Source: Cellulophaga omnivescoria (GTDB lineage: Bacteria > Bacteroidota > Bacteroidia > Flavobacteriales > Flavobacteriaceae). From it: a stretch of 64,000 nt of DNA. Below the pieces are notes generated by a model. It was not told where the DNA came from. It did not search any database and saw only the letters and a program-made list of their open reading frames with translations. Shown here in pieces: positions 35,624 through 45,037 of the stretch (its first letter is position 1; each line of letters opens with the position of its first letter). Where the stretch lies: positions 167,096-231,095 of the forward strand of contig NZ_MDDP01000001.1 in assembly GCF_001999725.1 (NCBI RefSeq). The letters run 5' to 3'. A program made the position numbers and the translations under genes.

Positions 35624-37345
35624 TTGCTTAAATACAAATTAGTTATTGGCTTAATCTTATTTGTTTTTAGTGTTAACGCACAAGATAAATCAACAGAAAA
35701 AAAACAAATAAAAATAGTACACGGTGCTAACTTCACTAAAGATGAAGTTAAGCTACCTGGTGCATCTATATTTAGTAGAGATAGTGAAAGACAAGTAGAG
35801 TTTGAACACCAAGGAGCAACCCTTTGGTGTGATGTTGCTGTGTTTTACCCAAAAGAGAACAGACTTCTTGCGATAGACAATGTACGTATGCAGCAAGGAG
35901 ACTCTATACAAATGGATAGTGGCAAACTTGAATATTTTGGAGATATTAAACTTGCAAAGGCATCTAAAAATGTAGTTTTACAAAGTCCAGATGCTACACT
36001 TACCACAGATACTTTATATTTTGATAGAGAAAAACAAGAATCTTACTACAGACATTTTGGAACTATAGTAGACACCGCTAATACAATAAAAAGTAGAATT
36101 GGTAGGTTTTTTATGGAAACCAACAAATACCAGTTGTTGGATAGTGTTACTGTAGAAAATCCTAAATACCACTTATTGTCTGAGCAAATGGATTATTACA
36201 CAGATTCAGAACACGTTTATATGTATGGTCCGTCTACAATTACAGGAAAAGACTATGTAATGTATTGCGAACGCGGATATTACGATTCTAAAGTAGAAAC
36301 GGGTTATGGTATAAAAAATACACGCATAGATTACAGCAATAAAATTATTGAGGGAGACAGCGTTTACTTTAACAAAAGAAAACAATTTGCATCTGCAACT
36401 AATAACATAGTAGTTACCGACACCGTAAACGATGGTGTTATTAGAGCGCATTACGCAGAAGTATACAAAGAAAAAGATTCTGTTTTTGCTACCAAAAGAG
36501 CTGTTGCTATTAATGTAATGGAGAAAGACTCTTTATATATGCATGGAGACACTTTAATGGTAACTGGCAAACCAGACAATAGAATTATACGTGCGTTTAG
36601 AGATGCAAAGTTTTTTAAAACAGATATAAGTGGTAAATGTGATTCTATACATTTTGATCAAAAAACTGGAATAACGCAACTTATTACAAACCCTATTATT
36701 TGGAATATAGACAACCAAATGACAGGAGATAGCATACATTTAATAAGCGATTTAGAGACGGATAAATTAGACTCTTTAAAGGTAATTAATAATGCTTTTA
36801 TAATATCTTTAGATACAATTAGTAAAACCGGTTACAACCAAGCTAAAGGCAAAAACCTATTTGGCAAGTTTATTAATAACGAACTTAATTTTATAGATCT
36901 AGTACAAAATGTAGAGGTTATTTATTACTCTTATAATGATCAAAATGAGTTTATTGGTATAGATAAATCGCTCTGTGGTAAAGTTACTATGGAGATGAAA
37001 GAAAACGCAATAGACGTAATAACGTACTATATTAATCCAAGTGGCGACACTTTTCCTGAGGGCCAAGAACCAGAAACAGGTGTTAAATTAAAAGGTTTTG
37101 TGTGGTACGGAGACCAGCGTATTTATACCAAAGATGATATTTTTGGAGAAGATGATAACAACATTGTTCTACCCGTAATTAGAGGAATTAGCAACCCTAT
37201 AGATATAGATGCTGAGGAACAAGAAAGACATAAAAACCAAGGAGATCCCATAAATAATCCGCCAAACACTAAGGCTACAAGAAAAAAAGGAACTCCAAAA
37301 CCCACATTATCCAAGCCACAGTCTAAACTTAGGCAACAAAAATAA
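35624..37345 (+). CDS. OstA-like protein (LptA/LptD N-domain type), LPS transport
   Basis: 573 residues with a signal peptide (KYKLVIGLILFVFSVNAQ). The start is TTG: an in-frame stop lies 6 bases upstream and no ATG precedes the signal sequence. The mature protein consists of repeated beta strands of the OstA type, for example EFEHQGATLWCDVAVFYPKENRLLAIDNVRM, then KLEYFGDIKLA and ATLTTDTLYFDREKQ, which should form a periplasmic beta-jellyroll like LptA or the N-domain of LptD. A Pro/Lys-rich tail closes it. The likely role is lipopolysaccharide passage across the periplasm. No beta-barrel domain is present, so it is not LptD itself. The aminotransferase gene starts 7 bases later. Confidence 0.85.
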   Translation: MLKYKLVIGLILFVFSVNAQDKSTEKKQIKIVHGANFTKDEVKLPGASIFSRDSERQVEFEHQGATLWCDVAVFYPKENRLLAIDNVRMQQGDSIQMDSGKLEYFGDIKLAKASKNVVLQSPDATLTTDTLYFDREKQESYYRHFGTIVDTANTIKSRIGRFFMETNKYQLLDSVTVENPKYHLLSEQMDYYTDSEHVYMYGPSTITGKDYVMYCERGYYDSKVETGYGIKNTRIDYSNKIIEGDSVYFNKRKQFASATNNIVVTDTVNDGVIRAHYAEVYKEKDSVFATKRAVAINVMEKDSLYMHGDTLMVTGKPDNRIIRAFRDAKFFKTDISGKCDSIHFDQKTGITQLITNPIIWNIDNQMTGDSIHLISDLETDKLDSLKVINNAFIISLDTISKTGYNQAKGKNLFGKFINNELNFIDLVQNVEVIYYSYNDQNEFIGIDKSLCGKVTMEMKENAIDVITYYINPSGDTFPEGQEPETGVKLKGFVWYGDQRIYTKDDIFGEDDNNIVLPVIRGISNPIDIDAEEQERHKNQGDPINNPPNTKATRKKGTPKPTLSKPQSKLRQQK

Positions 37346-37352
37346 ATTACAG

Positions 37353-38534
37353 GTGAAAAAGGACTTTTTACACTACCAAGCACAAACTAGTCCGCATCCT
37401 TTAACTTTACAAGTTTCTAGAGCTAGCGGCAGTTATATTTATGATGAAAACAACAATGCACATTTAGATTTTGTTGCAGGTGTTTCTGCTTGCACTTTAG
37501 GTCATTGTCACCCAAAAGTGGTAGATGCAATTACCAAACAAGCATCAGAATATATGCACGTTATGGTTTATGGAGAATATGTACAAGAACCAGCTGTAAC
37601 CTATGCAAAGTTTTTAGCTTCCCTACTACCCCCTAATTTAGAAACTACCTATTTGGTTAATTCTGGAACGGAAGCTATAGAAGGAGCCTTAAAATTAGCC
37701 AAAAGAACCACAAAAAGACATAAAATTATTGCAGCTCGTAATTCTTACCACGGTAATACTATGGGCAGTATGAGTGTTTCGGGTGCAGAATCGCAAAAAA
37801 GCGCTTACAGGCCGCTAGTGCCTGGCACAACTTTTATAGAGTTTAACTCTGATAAAGATCTACATAAAATTACTACAGATACAGCTGCTGTAATTTTAGA
37901 AACAATACAAGGTGGTGCTGGTTTTATAGTACCAACAAACAACTATTTACAAAAAGTAAGAACACGCTGTACAGCTGTTGGTGCCTTATTAATTTTAGAC
38001 GAAATACAACCAGGGTTTGGTAGAACAGGTAAGCTATTTGCTTTTGAGCACTACAACTGTATACCAGACATTTTAGTTATTGGTAAAGGTATGGCCTCTG
38101 GTATGCCTGTGGGTGCTTTTGTGGCATCAAACCAAATAATGAAAAACCTACAAACCAATCCTAAACTAGGACATATTACAACTTTTGGTGGAAATCCTGT
38201 TATTGCTGCCGCAAGTTTAGCTACTTTGCAGGAGTTAACTACAAGTTCGCTTATTAATGATACTCTAGAAAAAGAAAAATTGTTTAAAAAGCTCCTAAAA
38301 CACAAATACATTTCAGAAATACGGGGCAAAGGTTTAATGCTAGCTGTTATGTTAATAAATGCAGATATTACAAACCATGTTGTAATGCATTGCGCTAAAA
38401 ACAGACTAATATTATTTTGGTTATTATTTGAGCCCAAAGCACTACGTATTTCTCCTCCACTAACTATTTCTAATGAAGAAATTAGTAAAGGATGCAAGCT
38501 TATTTTAGAGGCTTTAGACTCCTACAAAAAGTAA
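37353..38534 (+). CDS. Class III PLP-dependent aminotransferase
   Basis: 393 residues with a GTG start 7 bases after the OstA-like gene. Fold-type I, class III signatures are GVSACTLGHCHPKVVDAI, VNSGTEAIEGALKLAKRTTKR, NSYHGNTMGSMSVSG, LILDEIQPGFGRTG and the PLP lysine in LVIGKGMASGMPVGAF. Relatives act on ornithine, acetylornithine, 4-aminobutyrate or similar omega-amino substrates; which one is not clear. A location outside an arginine cluster and beside an envelope gene gives no further hint. Confidence 0.92.
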   Translation: MKKDFLHYQAQTSPHPLTLQVSRASGSYIYDENNNAHLDFVAGVSACTLGHCHPKVVDAITKQASEYMHVMVYGEYVQEPAVTYAKFLASLLPPNLETTYLVNSGTEAIEGALKLAKRTTKRHKIIAARNSYHGNTMGSMSVSGAESQKSAYRPLVPGTTFIEFNSDKDLHKITTDTAAVILETIQGGAGFIVPTNNYLQKVRTRCTAVGALLILDEIQPGFGRTGKLFAFEHYNCIPDILVIGKGMASGMPVGAFVASNQIMKNLQTNPKLGHITTFGGNPVIAAASLATLQELTTSSLINDTLEKEKLFKKLLKHKYISEIRGKGLMLAVMLINADITNHVVMHCAKNRLILFWLLFEPKALRISPPLTISNEEISKGCKLILEALDSYKK

Positions 38535-38635
38535 TTTGTTAACTATTTTGTTAATAATATACACTGTAGTATTCAAAAAAAAGTAACCTAAAACCTTACT
38601 TTTATTTTAATCTTATCAAGCAAGAAAGAATTTAT

Positions 38636-40030
38636 ATGGCATTTGAAGCTGAAGAAAGACCTGATAGACCAATAGCAAAATTTGAGTCAATGCTAAAGAC
38701 AGATGACGTCTACTTCTTTGACGCGGAAGATTTTGAAGACATTATTCACCATTATTTAAACAATGGAAAAATGTCATTGGCAAAAAAAGCCATTAAAATT
38801 GGCTTAACACAACACCCAAGTACCATAGAGTTAAAACTTTTAGAAGTAGAGGTACATGTTTTTGAAAATAACCTTGAACTTGCAGAAAGTATGCTAGATA
38901 GTTTACAAACTATTGATAGCAATAATGAAGAAATATACATACAAAGAGCAAATATATTTTCTAAAAAAGACGACCATAGCAAAGCTATACAATTGTTAGA
39001 AAAGGCCTTAACTTTATCTGAAGATTCTATAGACATACATTCCTTATTAGGTATGGAACACCTTTTTATGGATAATTTTGAAGAAGCTAAAAAACATTTT
39101 ATACAATGCGTTTTGTTTGATGAACATGATTATGCATCTCTATATAACATTATTTATTGTTTTGACTTTTTAGAAGATTTTGATGGTGCAATTGTATTTT
39201 TAAATGATTACCTAGAAAAAAACCCATACTGTGAGGTAGCTTGGCACCAACTAGGTAAACAGTATATAGAAAAAGGAATGTACAAAGAAGCTATTGCTGC
39301 TTTTGACTTTGCTATTATTTCTGATGACAGTTTTGTTGGCGCTTATTTTGAGAAAGGAAAAATTCTTGAAAAATTAAAACGCTACAATGAAGCTATAGAA
39401 AATTATGAAATTACCATAGAAATAGAAGATCCTTCTGCTTTTGCATACTTACGTATTGGAAAATGTCACGAAAAAATAGGCAACACAGAACTAGCTAAAT
39501 TATTTTATTACAAAACTGTTCACGAAGACCCTTTATTAGATAAAGGATGGCTAGCAATTACAAGCTTTTACATTAAACAAGAAAATTATATAAAGGCTAA
39601 AGAATACATTACTAAAGCCATTAATATAGAGGAAGAAAACTTATTTTATTGGGAAAAAAGTGCATTAATACATGAAGCCTTAGGTATAATTGATGATGCA
39701 GAAATAGCCTATCAAAAAATGGTAGACCTAGGAGATTGTGAACTTAAAACCTGGTTAAACTGGAGTAGTTTAGTAATAAAAAAAGGAGATTTACACTCTG
39801 CAATTCAAATATTACAACAAGCGCTAGAGTTTTACCCAAATAATGCTGAAATTTTATACAAAATTGCTGGCTCTCATATGGTTTTAAACCAGACTATTAA
39901 AACAAAAGAGTATTTAGTAAAAGCATTACAAGTTAACGCTAAAAAAGTAGTGGTATTTAAGGCAGATTTTCCTCAGTTTAAAAATAATGAGTGGATCAAC
40001 AACATTATTGTAGAATATAGTAACTCTTAA
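38636..40030 (+). CDS. Tetratricopeptide repeat protein
   Basis: 464 residues, cytoplasmic by lack of signal peptide. At least ten consecutive TPR units run from about residue 30 to 445, for example EIYIQRANIFSKKDDHSKAIQLLEKAL, VAWHQLGKQYIEKGMYKEAIAAFDFAI and GAYFEKGKILEKLKRYNEAIENYEITI. The N-terminus is acidic (MAFEAEERPDRP; DVYFFDAEDFEDII). Such proteins are scaffolds; no partner is identified. It precedes the two DUF368 genes and is conserved at this position in related flavobacteria, which may mean a link to envelope synthesis (inference). Confidence 0.88.
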   Translation: MAFEAEERPDRPIAKFESMLKTDDVYFFDAEDFEDIIHHYLNNGKMSLAKKAIKIGLTQHPSTIELKLLEVEVHVFENNLELAESMLDSLQTIDSNNEEIYIQRANIFSKKDDHSKAIQLLEKALTLSEDSIDIHSLLGMEHLFMDNFEEAKKHFIQCVLFDEHDYASLYNIIYCFDFLEDFDGAIVFLNDYLEKNPYCEVAWHQLGKQYIEKGMYKEAIAAFDFAIISDDSFVGAYFEKGKILEKLKRYNEAIENYEITIEIEDPSAFAYLRIGKCHEKIGNTELAKLFYYKTVHEDPLLDKGWLAITSFYIKQENYIKAKEYITKAINIEEENLFYWEKSALIHEALGIIDDAEIAYQKMVDLGDCELKTWLNWSSLVIKKGDLHSAIQILQQALEFYPNNAEILYKIAGSHMVLNQTIKTKEYLVKALQVNAKKVVVFKADFPQFKNNEWINNIIVEYSNS

Positions 40031-40066
40031 AAATAAATCTATATTTTTACGTTTTTTATTACAATT

Positions 40067-41080
40067 ATGAAAGAACGTAACTTACTACAGTATTTAATTA
40101 TTACACTAAAAGGTTTAGCAATGGGTGCAGCAGATGCTGTACCAGGAGTTTCTGGAGGTACTATTGCTTTTATTTCGGGTATTTATGAAGAGTTAATAAA
40201 CACTATTAGTAATGTTAACTTATCATTATTTAAAACCTTAAAAAAAGATGGTATTAAAGCCTTCTGGAAACAAGCAAACGGTAATTTTATATTGGCCCTA
40301 TTAACAGGAATAATAATTAGCTTTATTTCTTTTATGCGTTTGGCAAAATACTTAATAGAATATCACCCTATTTTAATATGGTCTTTCTTTTTTGGTTTAA
40401 TTGTAGTGAGCATTTATTTTGTTGGTAAACAAATTACAAAATGGAGCGCCATAACAGTTATTGCTTTAATTATTGGTGCGGGCTTAGCTTATTATATAAC
40501 TAGCTTACCTGCTTTAGCGGCAAATACAAACCCTTACTACTTACTTTTTGCCGGCGCCGTTGCCATTTGCGCAATGATTTTACCGGGTATTTCAGGGTCA
40601 TTTATTTTAGTAATAATGGGCGCTTATAAGACATTAAGTGATGCATTTCATGATTTTGATTTTAAAAAAATAGCTCTATTTGCTACGGGAGCGTTAATTG
40701 GGCTACTTAGTTTTAGTAGAATTTTAAAATGGTTATTTAAAAATTACCACAATACAACCCTGGCACTTTTAACAGGTTTTATACTAGGTTCATTAAATAA
40801 AGTGTGGCCATGGAAAAAAACAATAACCGTAATGATTGATGAAACAGGAGAAATTGTTCCTTTTAGTAGTGTTTCGGATCTTGGTACACTTGCTGTACAC
40901 CAAAAAAATATCAATAATTTTGAATCTTTAAAAACAGTTACCGAGCAAAGTATTATACCAATAAAATACTCAGAATTAAACCATTATATAGACCCACAAA
41001 CTATGGTGGCAATTGCATTAATGGTAACAGGTTTTTTAACTATTTTTATACTAGAAAAAATAGCTACAAAAAACAAATAA
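40067..41080 (+). CDS. DUF368 membrane protein, undecaprenyl-phosphate translocase type (copy 1)
   Basis: 337 residues, about nine or ten membrane segments. Two pseudo-repeated motifs mark the family: MGAADAVPGVSGGTIAFISG near the N-terminus and LPGISGSFILVIMGAY in the middle. DUF368 proteins (PopT) have been shown in other bacteria to recycle the lipid carrier undecaprenyl phosphate across the inner membrane for cell-wall synthesis. Copy 2 follows after 5 bases. This copy contains a hydrophilic loop of about 60 residues near the end (around 255-315). Confidence 0.9.
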   Translation: MKERNLLQYLIITLKGLAMGAADAVPGVSGGTIAFISGIYEELINTISNVNLSLFKTLKKDGIKAFWKQANGNFILALLTGIIISFISFMRLAKYLIEYHPILIWSFFFGLIVVSIYFVGKQITKWSAITVIALIIGAGLAYYITSLPALAANTNPYYLLFAGAVAICAMILPGISGSFILVIMGAYKTLSDAFHDFDFKKIALFATGALIGLLSFSRILKWLFKNYHNTTLALLTGFILGSLNKVWPWKKTITVMIDETGEIVPFSSVSDLGTLAVHQKNINNFESLKTVTEQSIIPIKYSELNHYIDPQTMVAIALMVTGFLTIFILEKIATKNK

Positions 41081-41085
41081 CTATA

Positions 41086-42105
41086 ATGGCACATACTAGA
41101 ACATCTTTAGACAAGTTTCTCCTTGTTGTAAAAGGACTATGTATGGGTGCTGCCAATAAAGTACCAGGCGTATCTGGCGGTATAGTGGCGTTTGTTGCTG
41201 GATTTTATGAAGAGTTTATATACTCTCTTCAAAAATTTAATTTTAAAGCTTTAAAACTGCTTTTAAATGGCAGACTTAAAAGTTTTTTTACTTACATAAA
41301 TGGCAACTTTATTAGCTTGCTAATTTTTGGTATGTTGGTAAGTTATTTTAGTGTATCAAAAATTTTAGATTATTTTTTAGAACACAATGAGCTTAACGTT
41401 TGGTCCTGCTTTTTTGGTCTAATTATAGGCTCTATTTACTACATTGCTAAGGACTTTGACTATTGGAATAAGAAAACCATTTTTGCTGCAATAATTGGGT
41501 TACTAATAGGTGTGTCTATAAGTTTTTTAAATCCTGCTAAAGAAAATGACAATCTTTTGTTTATTTTCTTTTGTGGTATTATTAGTGTTTCTGGTATGAC
41601 ACTTCCAGGTTTATCTGGTTCTTTTATTTTAATATTACTAGGAAACTACGTATTACTCTTAGTGGATTCTGTTAACGCATTATACGACACTTTTGCGGAA
41701 ATAATTAAAGGCGATTTTAGTTTTACAAAAAATACAGAGCGATTAAACACTTTAACCATACTTGGTGTTTTTACTACTGGTTCTGCTGTTGGTTTAGTAA
41801 CACTATCTCATATCATAAGTTACGTTTTAAAACACTTTAAACATATAACTACAGCTGTTATTTTGGGCTTTATAACTGGTTCTCTTGGTGTTGTTTGGCC
41901 TTGGAAAAAAACCGTGTATAAAGTAGATGAGTTTGGGAATATATTAATAGACTCCAACGGAAACCAAATTATTCAGAATTATTCTCGCTATTTTCCAGAT
42001 TTTGTGATATCTGAAACTTGGTGGGCAGTTTTTTTTGTAGTTATAGGAATAAGTATTTTATTAGGCCTAGATTGGTATGGAAAAAACAGAAAAACAAAAG
42101 TATAA
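41086..42105 (+). CDS. DUF368 membrane protein, undecaprenyl-phosphate translocase type (copy 2)
   Basis: 339 residues, same layout as copy 1: MGAANKVPGVSGGIVAFVAG and LPGLSGSFILILLGNY, plus the shared late motif WPWKKT before a polar loop. The two proteins clearly come from tandem duplication but differ over most of their length. The end of the gene overlaps aroE by 29 bases in another frame, so translation of aroE is probably coupled. Whether the two copies act as a heteromer or have different lipid specificities is open. Confidence 0.9.
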   Translation: MAHTRTSLDKFLLVVKGLCMGAANKVPGVSGGIVAFVAGFYEEFIYSLQKFNFKALKLLLNGRLKSFFTYINGNFISLLIFGMLVSYFSVSKILDYFLEHNELNVWSCFFGLIIGSIYYIAKDFDYWNKKTIFAAIIGLLIGVSISFLNPAKENDNLLFIFFCGIISVSGMTLPGLSGSFILILLGNYVLLLVDSVNALYDTFAEIIKGDFSFTKNTERLNTLTILGVFTTGSAVGLVTLSHIISYVLKHFKHITTAVILGFITGSLGVVWPWKKTVYKVDEFGNILIDSNGNQIIQNYSRYFPDFVISETWWAVFFVVIGISILLGLDWYGKNRKTKV

Positions 42106-42829
42106 ATATGGTTTAATAGGAAAGGATATTGAATATTCTTTCTCCAGAAACTACTTTACCCAAAAGTTTAAAAAACTTGGGTTAAGCAACTGTGTATATG
42201 TAAATTTTGATTATCAAAATATTAATGAATTTAAAACTACCTTAAAAAACAATACCAACATTAAAGGTTGCAATGTTACCATACCTTATAAACAAAGTAT
42301 TATACCGTTTTTAACTAGTTTAGACGCAAAAGCAAAAGCTATAGGAGCTGTAAACACTATTAAATTTACAGAAAACGGATTAATTGGTTACAATACAGAT
42401 GCATACGGATTTAAAAAATCTATAGAACCTCATTTAAAAAAACATCACAAAAGAGCTTTAATTTTAGGTACTGGTGGAGCATCTAAGGCAGTAAAATATG
42501 TATTAGAAGAATTAGATATTATATGTACATATGTTTCCAGATCACCTAAAGAAAATCAATTTACATATGCAGAATTAAGCAGTAGCATTTTAAAAAACCA
42601 TACCGTAATAGTTAACTGTACTCCTTTAGGAACACACCCTAACATTACAGATAAACCGGCTATTCCCTACCAATATTTAACAAAAGAACATTTGCTTTTT
42701 GATTTAATTTACAACCCAGACAAAACAGCATTTTTAAGCGCAGGAGAAAAACAAGGGGCTGCCATTAGTAACGGACAACATATGTTAGAATACCAAGCAG
42801 AAGAGTCTTGGAGAATTTGGAACAGCTAA
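42077..42829 (+). CDS. aroE: Shikimate 5-dehydrogenase
   Basis: 250 residues. It reduces 3-dehydroshikimate with NADPH in aromatic amino-acid synthesis. Substrate site: IEYSFSRNYFTQKF, GCNVTIPYKQSIIPFL with the catalytic Lys, and NTDAYGFKKSI with Asn/Asp. The nucleotide site is LILGTGGASKAVKYVL. The C-terminal GQHMLEYQAEESWRIW is standard. The start codon lies 29 bases inside the preceding DUF368 gene. thrC follows 29 bases later. Confidence 0.95.
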   Translation: MEKTEKQKYKYGLIGKDIEYSFSRNYFTQKFKKLGLSNCVYVNFDYQNINEFKTTLKNNTNIKGCNVTIPYKQSIIPFLTSLDAKAKAIGAVNTIKFTENGLIGYNTDAYGFKKSIEPHLKKHHKRALILGTGGASKAVKYVLEELDIICTYVSRSPKENQFTYAELSSSILKNHTVIVNCTPLGTHPNITDKPAIPYQYLTKEHLLFDLIYNPDKTAFLSAGEKQGAAISNGQHMLEYQAEESWRIWNS

Positions 42830-42858
42830 AAAAAATTAAATTTAGAATACCTTAAATA

Positions 42859-44154
42859 ATGAATTACTACTCGTTAAACAAAAAAGCACCCAATACTACA
42901 TTTAAAAATGCAGTAATTAAGGGTTTGGCACCAGATAAAGGATTATACTTTCCTGAAAGTATTACCCCCTTACCCGAGGATTTCTTTAAAAACATAGATA
43001 ATTTATCTAATATAGAAATTGCTTTTGCTGCCATTAAGCAATTTGTTTCTCCAGAAATTCCAGAGGATGTTTTAAAAACTATTGTAGAAGAAACGCTGTC
43101 TTTTGATTTTCCTGTTATTCAGCTAAATGAAAACGTATCTACATTAGAACTTTTTCACGGACCAACAATGGCATTTAAAGATGTTGGGGCTCGTTTTATG
43201 GCTCGTTGTCTTGGCTATTTTAATAAAGATAACACCAATGAGGTAACTGTTTTGGTAGCAACATCTGGAGATACCGGTGGTGCCGTGGCAAATGGATTTT
43301 TAGGTGTAAAAGGTGTTAATGTAGTTATTTTATATCCTAGCGGAAAAGTAAGTGACATACAAGAAAAGCAATTAACAACTTTAGGGCAAAACATAACTGC
43401 TTTAGAGGTAGATGGCGTTTTTGATGACTGCCAAGATATGGTAAAACGTGCATTTTTAGATGAAGAACTAACAAGTAAAATGCAACTAACCTCTGCAAAC
43501 TCAATTAACGTAGCTCGTTGGTTACCTCAACTTTTCTACTTTATGTTTGCATACAAACAACTACACAATTCTCATAAAAACATTGTATTTTCTGTACCAA
43601 GCGGTAATTTTGGTAATATATGTGCTGGTATGATGGCGCAGCAGTTAGGTCTGCCAATTCGTAAGTTTATAGCTTCAAACAATAAAAATAATGTTGTTAC
43701 TAATTATTTAAAAACTGAAGAGTATACTCCAAAACCATCTATACAAACCATAAGTAATGCTATGGATGTTGGTAACCCTAGCAACTTTATTCGCATACAG
43801 GAAATATATAAAAATAACTTTGCAGACCTAAAAGATAATTTGTCTTCTTTTAGCTTTTCTGATGAAGAAACAAAAGAAGCTCTTGCACATATTTACAAAA
43901 CTTATAACTATGTTGCAGATCCACACGGAGCTGTTGGTTACTTAGGCTGCAAAGAATATCTAAAAAAGAACAAAGATGTACATTGTGTGTTTTTAGAAAC
44001 AGCACACTCAACAAAATTTTTAGATGTGGTTGAAGAAGTTATTAAAGAAAAACAGCCGTTACCAGAGCAAATACAAGAGGTTATGTATAAAACAAAAGTA
44101 GCTACCAAAATTGGCAGCTACAATGAGTTAAAATCTTATTTATTAAATAATTAA
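42859..44154 (+). CDS. thrC: Threonine synthase
   Basis: 431 residues. A PLP enzyme that converts O-phosphohomoserine to threonine. Motifs: the N-terminal YYSLNKKAPNTTFKNAVIKGLAPDKGLYFPE (long-type ThrC), the PLP lysine in HGPTMAFKDVGARFM, and the phosphate-binding VATSGDTGGAVANGFLG. It follows aroE in the same direction. Its stop codon overlaps the stop of the opposite-strand NAD(P)-binding protein gene by 4 bases, with no terminator hairpin between them. Confidence 0.96.
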   Translation: MNYYSLNKKAPNTTFKNAVIKGLAPDKGLYFPESITPLPEDFFKNIDNLSNIEIAFAAIKQFVSPEIPEDVLKTIVEETLSFDFPVIQLNENVSTLELFHGPTMAFKDVGARFMARCLGYFNKDNTNEVTVLVATSGDTGGAVANGFLGVKGVNVVILYPSGKVSDIQEKQLTTLGQNITALEVDGVFDDCQDMVKRAFLDEELTSKMQLTSANSINVARWLPQLFYFMFAYKQLHNSHKNIVFSVPSGNFGNICAGMMAQQLGLPIRKFIASNNKNNVVTNYLKTEEYTPKPSIQTISNAMDVGNPSNFIRIQEIYKNNFADLKDNLSSFSFSDEETKEALAHIYKTYNYVADPHGAVGYLGCKEYLKKNKDVHCVFLETAHSTKFLDVVEEVIKEKQPLPEQIQEVMYKTKVATKIGSYNELKSYLLNN

Positions 44155-44801
44155 GCTTTTACAGTAGAAAATTTGTCTAAAGCCTCACCTATTAAAGTAT
44201 CTCCTTTAATAATTTCAAAAGTGACTTTGTTTGCTACATCATCATTTAATGTTCTTACTAATGTTTGGGCAACATCATTTCTACTAATTTCACCTCTTTT
44301 ATGTAACTTTTCTTGGAGCTCTATTTGGTTATGGGGCTCCTTATTAGTTAATGATCCAGGGCGCACAATACTATAATTTAATCCACTTGTTTTTAAGTAT
44401 TCATCTGCGTTATGCTTTGCCTTTAAGTATTCTTGCAGCTCCTCTGCCTCCTCCGGCTTATCTGCTCCCATAGAACTTAACATTACAAACTTTTTAATGT
44501 TGTTTTGTTTAGATGCATCAATTAATCTTTTTGCTCCTTCTTGGTCTACCTCTACTACTTTTTTTCCTCCAGACCCGGCAGCAAAAAGCACCTTATCTAC
44601 ATTTTCTATTTTATTAAATACTTTATCTACATCGCCCTCTAAGTCTCCAAGAACAGTATCTATTTGTTTTGCTTTAAAATATTCTTTTTGCTCTTCTTTT
44701 CTAACCATTGCTATAGGGTTAAAATATTGAGATTCTTTTAAAAGGTTTACTATTTGTTTTCCTGTAGTACCATTGGCACCGGCTACTAATATATTTTCCA
44801 T
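44151..44801 (-). CDS. NAD(P)-binding atypical SDR protein
   Basis: 216 residues. The N-terminus holds the dinucleotide motif ILVAGANGTTGKQIVNLL, and YSIVRPGSLTN lies late in the fold, as in the NAD(P)H-binding atypical SDR group (NmrA/BVR-B-like, YwnB type). The usual YxxxK catalytic pair is not evident (KFVMLSSMGADKPEEAEELQEYLKAKHNADEYLK), so it may sense cofactor or reduce an unknown substrate. Single gene, convergent with thrC. A weak TAnnTTTG-like box on the minus strand (44962-44969) is the only promoter candidate seen. Confidence 0.85.
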   Translation of the reverse strand: MENILVAGANGTTGKQIVNLLKESQYFNPIAMVRKEEQKEYFKAKQIDTVLGDLEGDVDKVFNKIENVDKVLFAAGSGGKKVVEVDQEGAKRLIDASKQNNIKKFVMLSSMGADKPEEAEELQEYLKAKHNADEYLKTSGLNYSIVRPGSLTNKEPHNQIELQEKLHKRGEISRNDVAQTLVRTLNDDVANKVTFEIIKGDTLIGEALDKFSTVKA

Positions 44802-44989
44802 ATTCTTAGTATAACATCTAACAAGGCCAATTCCTAAAATTTTAACTTGTTTAACGTAAGCTTAATAGAAATTAACATAGTCTATACACACTAATTTTTG
44901 CTTATTTTTTTAGCGTAATGAGAAGTCAAAAAACTAGAGAACAACCTATTTTAATACCTATGCAAATTTATAAAACAAACAATTTTCGA

Positions 44990-44997
44990 TACCTTTG
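44990..44997 (+). promoter_or_regulatory. Promoter -7 box for gcvT
   Basis: TACCTTTG is a perfect TAnnTTTG, 40 bases before the ATG at 45038. Confidence 0.65.
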
Positions 44998-45037
44998 ACA
45001 AAAAACTAACAATAGTCTAATTATATAAATTGTTTTA

